From contig CAYURP010000003.1 of assembly GCA_964447175.1 (NCBI GenBank), positions 1-64,000 of the forward strand: 64,000 nt of DNA, given 5' to 3'. Both the position numbers and the translations under genes were made by a program. This DNA comes from CAYURP01 sp964447175 (GTDB lineage: Bacteria > Zixibacteria > MSB-5A5 > SM23-73-2). Shown here in pieces: positions 59,141 to 64,000 of the stretch (its first letter is position 1; each line of letters starts with the position of its first letter). The notes under the pieces were generated by a model. It searched no databases. It saw nothing but the letters and a program-made list of their open reading frames with translations, and was not told the DNA's origin.

Positions 59141-59971
59141 TTAACGATCCGGCTCCTCTTCCTCTTCTTCCCTTTTTTCTTCTTTTTCCGATTTTTTAAT
59201 GTCCAGCATTTTGCCACCGCTGGGATAGTCAACCGTAACCGGTTTGATTATCCGTATCAGACTCTGAATGATCTCCCTTATCTGCATTGCGGTTTCCTCG
59301 ATGGTTCTCAACCTCTTTATGGTCTCTGAATCCAGTTTATCCTTGGTCAAAAGTAAAAGGTCTGCATTCCCCACGATGCTCATCAATAGGTTGTTTATCT
59401 CGTGATTTAACCCGGCTGCAGTTTCTTTGATCATGGAGAGCTTTTCTTTTTCGATTTTTTCTCCCAGTTCCTTTTCCCGTTCAGCTAACTCCTCCAAGCT
59501 CACCTGATACATTGTCCGGGCAACTGCTAATCCCAATTGATGAGAAAGCGCCTCCAGAAAATCCATCTCCCGAGGAAAGCTCCGCTCACCAGCGGTCAAA
59601 CCATTGATCACACCTATCAGTTTTTCGTTCATCTTGATGGGATATGAGAAAAAACAAAGGGGGCCATCTTTTTGCAAAGTTAGGTATATTGATTCAACCA
59701 GGAAATCCTCCCTCAGATTCTTCAGTACCTCTTTTTCCAGAGCCATTAGTATTTGATTCTTATCCACGTTTCCGGAGATCACCTCATTGGTTTGCCTCTT
59801 GGTTTTCTGATCCCAGATGATTATCGATCCGGACTCCAGGCCCACCAGCTCTATGGTCTTATCCAGAGCTTGGCCCAGAATCTCTTGCATACCTGCCAGG
59901 CTGTTTATCTTTCTGGCAAGATCGCTCAGTATTTCAAACTTTAAAAGATTTTTATTTTCCTTTTCGGTCAT
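59141..59971 (-). CDS. GAF-HisKA protein lacking an ATPase domain
   Basis: A 276-residue protein with a GAF domain (about 15-165) and a dimerisation/phosphoacceptor helix pair with the H-box AAGLNHEINNLLMSIVGNADLLL. It stops after the HisKA-like helices. A charged tail (KSEKEEKREEEEEEPDR) replaces the HATPase_c domain, so it cannot autophosphorylate by itself. Either another kinase phosphorylates the His or the helices only mediate dimerisation. I chose ATG 59971; a TTG 14 codons upstream also lacks a good ribosome site. The lack of an ATPase downstream in any frame argues against a simple frameshift. Confidence 0.7.
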   Translation of the reverse strand: MTEKENKNLLKFEILSDLARKINSLAGMQEILGQALDKTIELVGLESGSIIIWDQKTKRQTNEVISGNVDKNQILMALEKEVLKNLREDFLVESIYLTLQKDGPLCFFSYPIKMNEKLIGVINGLTAGERSFPREMDFLEALSHQLGLAVARTMYQVSLEELAEREKELGEKIEKEKLSMIKETAAGLNHEINNLLMSIVGNADLLLLTKDKLDSETIKRLRTIEETAMQIREIIQSLIRIIKPVTVDYPSGGKMLDIKKSEKEEKREEEEEEPDR

Positions 59972-60416
59972 TTCCAAATCCAAACCTTTTTTGCCATTAG
60001 CATACCAATGCAAAAGCTATGCCTTTATCATTGTAGTGTAATAAGCTATATGGTGAAAAGAACAGCCTAAACTACAACTTTCAACAAACCACCTAAGTTA
60101 CTATTTTACAATAGATAAACATTAAGAAATACTTCGTAAACGAATTACTCAAATCAATCAAAAATATCAATAAAACAGATTTGGTTTTCAGCGTGCAGAG
60201 GTTTTCACAGATGCTGCAACAATTAACAGGAAAGAGCAATTACAGTGATAATATAACTCAAGAAACGCAGAAGTCAAACACTTTTTGCTGGGTTCTCATA
60301 TAGAAAGCTTAAATGGGGCATCTAAGAAATACAGTTAGCAACTAATCGAGGAATTCTATTTTAATAAATAAGTTTAAGTTGGCGTCTTATCTTATTGTAA
60401 GCCAATTAAATATAAA
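59972..60416. other. Intergenic stretch, nothing recognised
   Basis: About 440 bases with no supported gene, repeat or terminator on either strand. AT-rich with short frames only. Confidence 0.4.
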
Positions 60417-60863
60417 TCAGAATAGTGTCGATAGGGTTAGGCTTATTCTCTCCAGCATATCTCTATCTGAATGTTTGAATGCAGCCCTGGTATCTGAGTC
60501 TACGTCTATTTCTCCGATCGGCTTATCACCTTTCATTATGGGCACTACTATCTCCGATTTGGTTTCCGGGGTGCAGGCCAGGTATCTTTTATCCTTACTT
60601 ACATCGGACACAATTATGGTCTTTTTCTGTTTGGCAGCTGCGCCGCAGATTCCTTTATCCAGGGTTATTCTGGTATGAGGAGATGTCATGCCCAGATAAG
60701 GACCCAAGACTAACTCCTCCCCTTCCATCAAATAGATTCCCACCCAATTATAATGGGAGAAATTGTTTTTCAAAAGAGCTACTACCTCTTTCAAGACATC
60801 ATCTTTAGTTTTACCGGACTCGACTAATGAACTGAGTTTTTTAAATATTATCCTTTTTTTCAT
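60417..60863 (-). CDS. GAF-domain protein, free-methionine-(R)-sulfoxide reductase-like
   Basis: A 148-residue single GAF domain of the YebR/fRMsr type, which reduces free methionine-R-sulfoxide. Conserved segments are NWVGIYLMEGEELVLGPYLG, KGICGAAAKQKKTIIVSDVSKDKRYLACTPETKSEIVVPI and IGEIDVDSD. Two of the family's three cysteines are present (GICG and LACT, about 94 and 118); the third is not seen. So it may be an active two-Cys form or a signalling GAF derived from it. It lies next to methionine-biosynthesis genes, which supports a methionine-related role. Confidence 0.65.
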   Translation of the reverse strand: MKKRIIFKKLSSLVESGKTKDDVLKEVVALLKNNFSHYNWVGIYLMEGEELVLGPYLGMTSPHTRITLDKGICGAAAKQKKTIIVSDVSKDKRYLACTPETKSEIVVPIMKGDKPIGEIDVDSDTRAAFKHSDRDMLERISLTLSTLF

Positions 60864-60884
60864 TTAGAACCTCCTTGATTTTTT

Positions 60885-62747
60885 CTAAAAAACTCTGGAG
60901 TTAACTTTAGAAGACACACCCTCAACAAACTCCAATGCTAACTCAATTTTTCCAAACGAAGGAATCACATAAATCCCGGAAACGGTTTCTTTGATCTGCT
61001 CAAGGAATTCACTGGCAATAAGAATCCCTTCCTCTATTCCTTTCTCTCCTGCCTTTTTCATCCTATCCCTTGCCTTCTGAGGGATGCTTATTCCAGGAAC
61101 CTCATTATGTAAAAACTCCGCATGTCTGAAACTGTGTAAGGGAAGCAAACCAACCAAAATCGGGATGTCCACGTTTTCCGTCCTTTCCACAAATTTATTC
61201 ATGGTCTCAACATCGAAAAGAGGTTGAGTGAATATAAAATCTGCACCAGCTTCTACTTTTAATTTTAATCTTTCCATCTCTTTTTCAAAATCCAGTGCTG
61301 TTGGGTTTACCCCTACTCCGATACAAAATGAAGTGGGCGAGCCTATGGATTTTCCAGCCCAGTCAGTGCCCTGATTCAATCGCTTTATTATCTTTACCAG
61401 ACCTATGGAGTCTACGTCAAAGACAGCCGTGGCATGAGGGTAGTCTCCTAATCTGGGTGGATCACCGGTTACGGCAAGTATGCTTCTGATGCCCAAAGCA
61501 TGTGCTCCTATTAGATCCGATTGCAGACCCATTAAGTTTCGATCCCGGCAGGTGAGATGAAGAATAACCTCCAGACCTACTTTTTCCTTAACCAGAGCTG
61601 CCAGGGAGAGACAGCTCATTCTCACCCGGGCCATGGGGCTATCTGCTATGTTTACCGCATCTATTCCTTTATCCTTGATCATTTGAGTAGCTTTAAGGAT
61701 CTTTTTGGGATTCACTCCACGAGGTGGATCAAGTTCCACCGAGATCAAGAATTTTTCCTTCAACTTCAAGGCGAAATTTGAAGGTTCAGCTAATTCCATA
61801 ACAGTGGCATTTTCCTCTACCTTTTTCTCAACTTCAATCACTGCCACATCCTCATTCCAGCCCGATATTCCCTGCTTTAGAACTTTTGACATGGCTTGAA
61901 TATGCTCCGGAGTCGTTCCGCAGCAGCCACCCAGGATCCCCACCCCGGCATTCAGAAATCTTTTCGCATAAATCTCAAAATACTCCGGAGAGGAAAGGTA
62001 AATGAATCTCCCATCCACAAACCTGGGGAATCCTGCATTGGGCTGAGCAGACAGTTTCAAAGAGGTTGCCTTTCTCATCTGGCAAACCACATCCAAGACT
62101 ATCTGTGGTCCCACGCTGCAGTTAACGCCGATGACATTCACCTCCATTTCTTCCAACTCTTTGGCAATCTCAGCTGGAGTATGCCCCATTAAAGTCAAAC
62201 CCTCTTCTGAAAAGGTCATCTGGGCAATAATAGGGAGCTGGGAGACACTTCTTACACCTTTGATCGCTTCGGTGATCTCATTTAGGTCTGAAAAGGTCTC
62301 GATTATGAAAAGATCAACCCCTCCTTCCAGCAAAGCTTCTGCCTGCTCCTGAAATGCTTCCTGGGCTTGTTTTAAAGTGATCTTTCCAATGGGAGCCAAT
62401 GGTTTTCCCAATGGTCCCATCGAACCAGCAACAAAAACCGGTTCGCCCTCTATCTCCCGTGCTTCTCTGGCTATTTTGGCTCCCATCACATTTATCTCTT
62501 TGAGTCTTCCCTGTAGACCATGGGTGCCCAATCTGAACCTGTTTCCTCCAAAGGTATTGGTCTCGATTATCTCTGCTTTGGCTTTGATGTAATCCTGGTG
62601 AACCTTTTGAACTATCTCCGGATTGGACAGATTCAATTCGTCAAAAGGGTGCTCAAATCCGATTCCCCGGGAGTAAAGCAATGTGCCCATGGCCCCATCA
62701 CATAACATTGCTCCCTTTTCTAATCTATCCAGGAATGGATCCTTCAT
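60885..62747 (-). CDS. Homocysteine S-methyltransferase / methylenetetrahydrofolate reductase fusion
   Basis: A 620-residue two-domain enzyme. The N-terminal half (1-290) is a homocysteine methyltransferase with MLCDGAMGTLLYSRG, the zinc Cys in GVNCSVGP and the pair GGCCGTTPEH. The C-terminal half (about 325-620) is a MetF-type TIM barrel: ISVELDPPRGVNP, HLTCRDRN, ILAVTGDPPRLGDYPHAT, FIFTQPLFDVETM. This is the YitJ-type fusion of Firmicutes and others, which makes 5-methyl-THF and a homocysteine methyltransferase in one chain. With no cobalamin domain in it, a separate carrier or a direct transfer is needed. It lies 1 bp after the MetE-like gene. Confidence 0.9.
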   Translation of the reverse strand: MKDPFLDRLEKGAMLCDGAMGTLLYSRGIGFEHPFDELNLSNPEIVQKVHQDYIKAKAEIIETNTFGGNRFRLGTHGLQGRLKEINVMGAKIAREAREIEGEPVFVAGSMGPLGKPLAPIGKITLKQAQEAFQEQAEALLEGGVDLFIIETFSDLNEITEAIKGVRSVSQLPIIAQMTFSEEGLTLMGHTPAEIAKELEEMEVNVIGVNCSVGPQIVLDVVCQMRKATSLKLSAQPNAGFPRFVDGRFIYLSSPEYFEIYAKRFLNAGVGILGGCCGTTPEHIQAMSKVLKQGISGWNEDVAVIEVEKKVEENATVMELAEPSNFALKLKEKFLISVELDPPRGVNPKKILKATQMIKDKGIDAVNIADSPMARVRMSCLSLAALVKEKVGLEVILHLTCRDRNLMGLQSDLIGAHALGIRSILAVTGDPPRLGDYPHATAVFDVDSIGLVKIIKRLNQGTDWAGKSIGSPTSFCIGVGVNPTALDFEKEMERLKLKVEAGADFIFTQPLFDVETMNKFVERTENVDIPILVGLLPLHSFRHAEFLHNEVPGISIPQKARDRMKKAGEKGIEEGILIASEFLEQIKETVSGIYVIPSFGKIELALEFVEGVSSKVNSRVF

Positions 62748-62748
62748 T

Positions 62749-63714
62749 TTATTTTATTCCCCTTTCATCTTTGATTTCCTTCACAGCCTCAACCATAACC
62801 CTCAGTTTTGCCTTTGCCTCTTCAAGTGTTCTGGTTTTCAAACCACAATCCGGATCAATATAGACTTTCTCCAGAGGAAATACTTCTAATGCTTTCTTTA
62901 TGTTATTTTTCACTTTTTCTTTTGTCTCGATTACATGGGAATGTACATCCACTACCCCCACTGCGATCTCTTTGCTGAACGGGGGATCTCTGAAAATATC
63001 CAGGTTAGCAAAATCGCCATTGGCAAACTCCAGATCAAGCTGATCCACTGCCAGATCTAAGATCTTAGGATAAATAGTTGAGAAGTCACCATAACAGATA
63101 TGAGAAATGGTCTTAGCCTTCAAACCCTGGGTAACGATCTTCATGGCTTCGATTGCCAGATCCAACTCATCCGGTCGGGTGGAGATGGCTGGCTCATCAA
63201 TCTGAATATATTTAGCACCTGCCTTATCCAAATCCAACGCCTCCTGATGAATCACCTCAGCTAAGTTCAAAACCAGATCCCGTCTGGTATCAAAATATTC
63301 ATTAAAAGACCAATCACAAATGGTATAAGGACCGGTTAGCATTCCCTTTACCGGTTTCTGGGTTAAGTTCTGGGCATATTGAAACATCTCCAGAGTAACA
63401 GGTGAAATTCTTTTAACCCTGCCCTTGACTATCGGCTTATTGTAGTATCTATTTCCATAGGAACGGACCAGCCCGCTTATCTCAAAGCCTTCCAACCTCT
63501 CAGCAAAATAGGTTACCATATCCCCGCGCTCCATTTCACCGTGCACCAGTATGTCCAAACCCACATCCTCCTGAAGCTGGATTATTTCCTTTGTGGCTTT
63601 CCTCTCCAGCCCTTCCAATTCCTCCTGACTAATCTTTTTCCGGGCATAAAGATTCCTGGCTTTAACCAGATAAGCTGGCTTGGGAAAACTCCCTACTGTG
63701 GTAGTAAGTAACAT
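62749..63714 (-). CDS. Short MetE-like methionine synthase (C-terminal domain type)
   Basis: A 321-residue protein matching only the C-terminal catalytic domain of cobalamin-independent methionine synthase, as in the short archaeal and anaerobe 'core' MetE proteins. Zinc ligands are HxC in SHICYGDF, Glu in LDLEFANGDF and Cys in YIDPDCGLKTRT. Core MetE proteins take the methyl group from a methyl-corrinoid protein rather than from folate. It starts MLLTTTVGSFPKPAYLVKARN, the usual N-terminus of this form, and overlaps the fusion gene's region by 1 bp spacing. A second copy follows upstream, cut by the window edge. Confidence 0.85.
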   Translation of the reverse strand: MLLTTTVGSFPKPAYLVKARNLYARKKISQEELEGLERKATKEIIQLQEDVGLDILVHGEMERGDMVTYFAERLEGFEISGLVRSYGNRYYNKPIVKGRVKRISPVTLEMFQYAQNLTQKPVKGMLTGPYTICDWSFNEYFDTRRDLVLNLAEVIHQEALDLDKAGAKYIQIDEPAISTRPDELDLAIEAMKIVTQGLKAKTISHICYGDFSTIYPKILDLAVDQLDLEFANGDFANLDIFRDPPFSKEIAVGVVDVHSHVIETKEKVKNNIKKALEVFPLEKVYIDPDCGLKTRTLEEAKAKLRVMVEAVKEIKDERGIK

Positions 63715-63731
63715 ATTACCTCTTTTATTTT

Positions 63732-64000
63732 TTAACCACCCACACTGCGATTGAATTTCTCAACCACTTGAGCCATTTGTTTTAACTTCATAAAAGCACT
63801 CTTGTGGGGCAAAAACTCCAGCCCACAGGACGGGCTAATATATATTTTACTACTTGAGACTTTTTTACTTGCCCTCTCAAACAACTTCAAAAGCTCCTCC
63901 TCTTTTTCCAGTCTCGTGTTCCGCGCATTCAGGCAGCCCAGGATTATTTCCTTGTCAGGCATACTGTCTAATATCAAATCAAGATTCTCAGGCTTGCTGA
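63732..64000 (-). CDS. Second MetE-like protein, 5' end outside the window
   Basis: The frame is open to the window edge. The 3' part reads LGCLNARNTRLEKEEELLKLFERASKKVSSSKIYISPSCGLEFLPHKSAFMKLKQMAQVVEKF, which is the end of the MetE catalytic domain with the zinc Cys in SPSCGLEFL. It ends 17 bp before the ATG of the next short MetE gene, so the two paralogues form a tandem pair. The length is unknown because the start lies beyond position 64000. Confidence 0.8.
   Translation of the reverse strand, partial: SKPENLDLILDSMPDKEIILGCLNARNTRLEKEEELLKLFERASKKVSSSKIYISPSCGLEFLPHKSAFMKLKQMAQVVEKFNRSVGG

Overview
The window looks like part of a scaffolded metagenome assembly from an uncultured FCB-group bacterium. 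It has about 42% GC by eye and two 10-N scaffold gaps. Three secreted proteins end in the C-terminal module that begins YPNPFNP and continues with a 'YNVLGxKV' strand, as in type IX-like sorting domains. A fourth ends in paired dockerin-like repeats of the type common in Zixibacteria and neighbouring candidate phyla. I infer Zixibacteria or a close relative; no rRNA is present to settle this. Promoters are easy to read: many intergenic regions carry TTGACA, 16-17 bp and a TATAAT-like box.

Left end (1-3900): an accessory region. Three small minus-strand genes encode a GIY-YIG nuclease-like protein, a two-helix SLATT/DUF4231 membrane protein and a TIR-like (DUF1863/ThsB-type) protein. They look like a compact anti-phage or conflict cassette and lie between copies of a short inverted-repeat element. 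Two exported proteins (a lipoprotein and a possible Rap1a/Tai-like protein) and an HsmA-family membrane protein follow.

3.9-9.1 kb: a DUF2807 adhesin-like protein, then a tight four-gene operon behind a consensus promoter. It encodes an MttB-family methyltransferase without pyrrolysine, a MetH-type activation domain, a corrinoid protein and a zinc homocysteine methyltransferase. Together these are methionine synthase taken apart, with the folate module replaced by an MttB-type module. They probably feed methyl groups from a quaternary amine into methionine.

9.1-36 kb: envelope and secreted functions. These include a serine beta-lactamase-fold hydrolase, an M4 metallopeptidase split by a T10 frameshift, an SPFH/zinc-ribbon pair, a Ser/Thr kinase with TPRs, a SpoIIE-type phosphatase, beta-helix and sorting-domain proteins (one frameshifted), a decaying dockerin protein, a GT4 glycosyltransferase, two tandem beta-propeller paralogues, a P1 peptidase and an MFS transporter.

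36-47.7 kb: a conserved housekeeping block, rplM-rpsI-rpsB-tsf-pyrH-frr-uppS-cdsA, then a UbiA-family prenyltransferase, an NlpC/P60 lipoprotein, uvrC, ogt, a radical SAM enzyme, a PhaR-type regulator and a cold-shock gene with a structured leader.

47.7-64 kb: a 650-bp array of a dozen unrelated hairpins, a permease and nitrilase, AGCS and NSS transporters (the latter with a 39-codon MetS-like subunit), a GH1 glycosidase, an HpnI-like glycosyltransferase and a TPR protein. Then come tRNA-Leu(UAA), with a detached copy of its 3' end flanking a CGGC-domain gene, an AlkD-like gene, tRNA-Cys(GCA), a GAF/HisKA protein and an fRMsr-like GAF protein. The edge holds a methionine cluster: a homocysteine methyltransferase-MTHFR fusion and two short MetE-like proteins, one cut by the window end. 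Methionine is a recurring theme, with a corrinoid route, a folate route, short MetE proteins, a possible methionine importer and sulfoxide repair.
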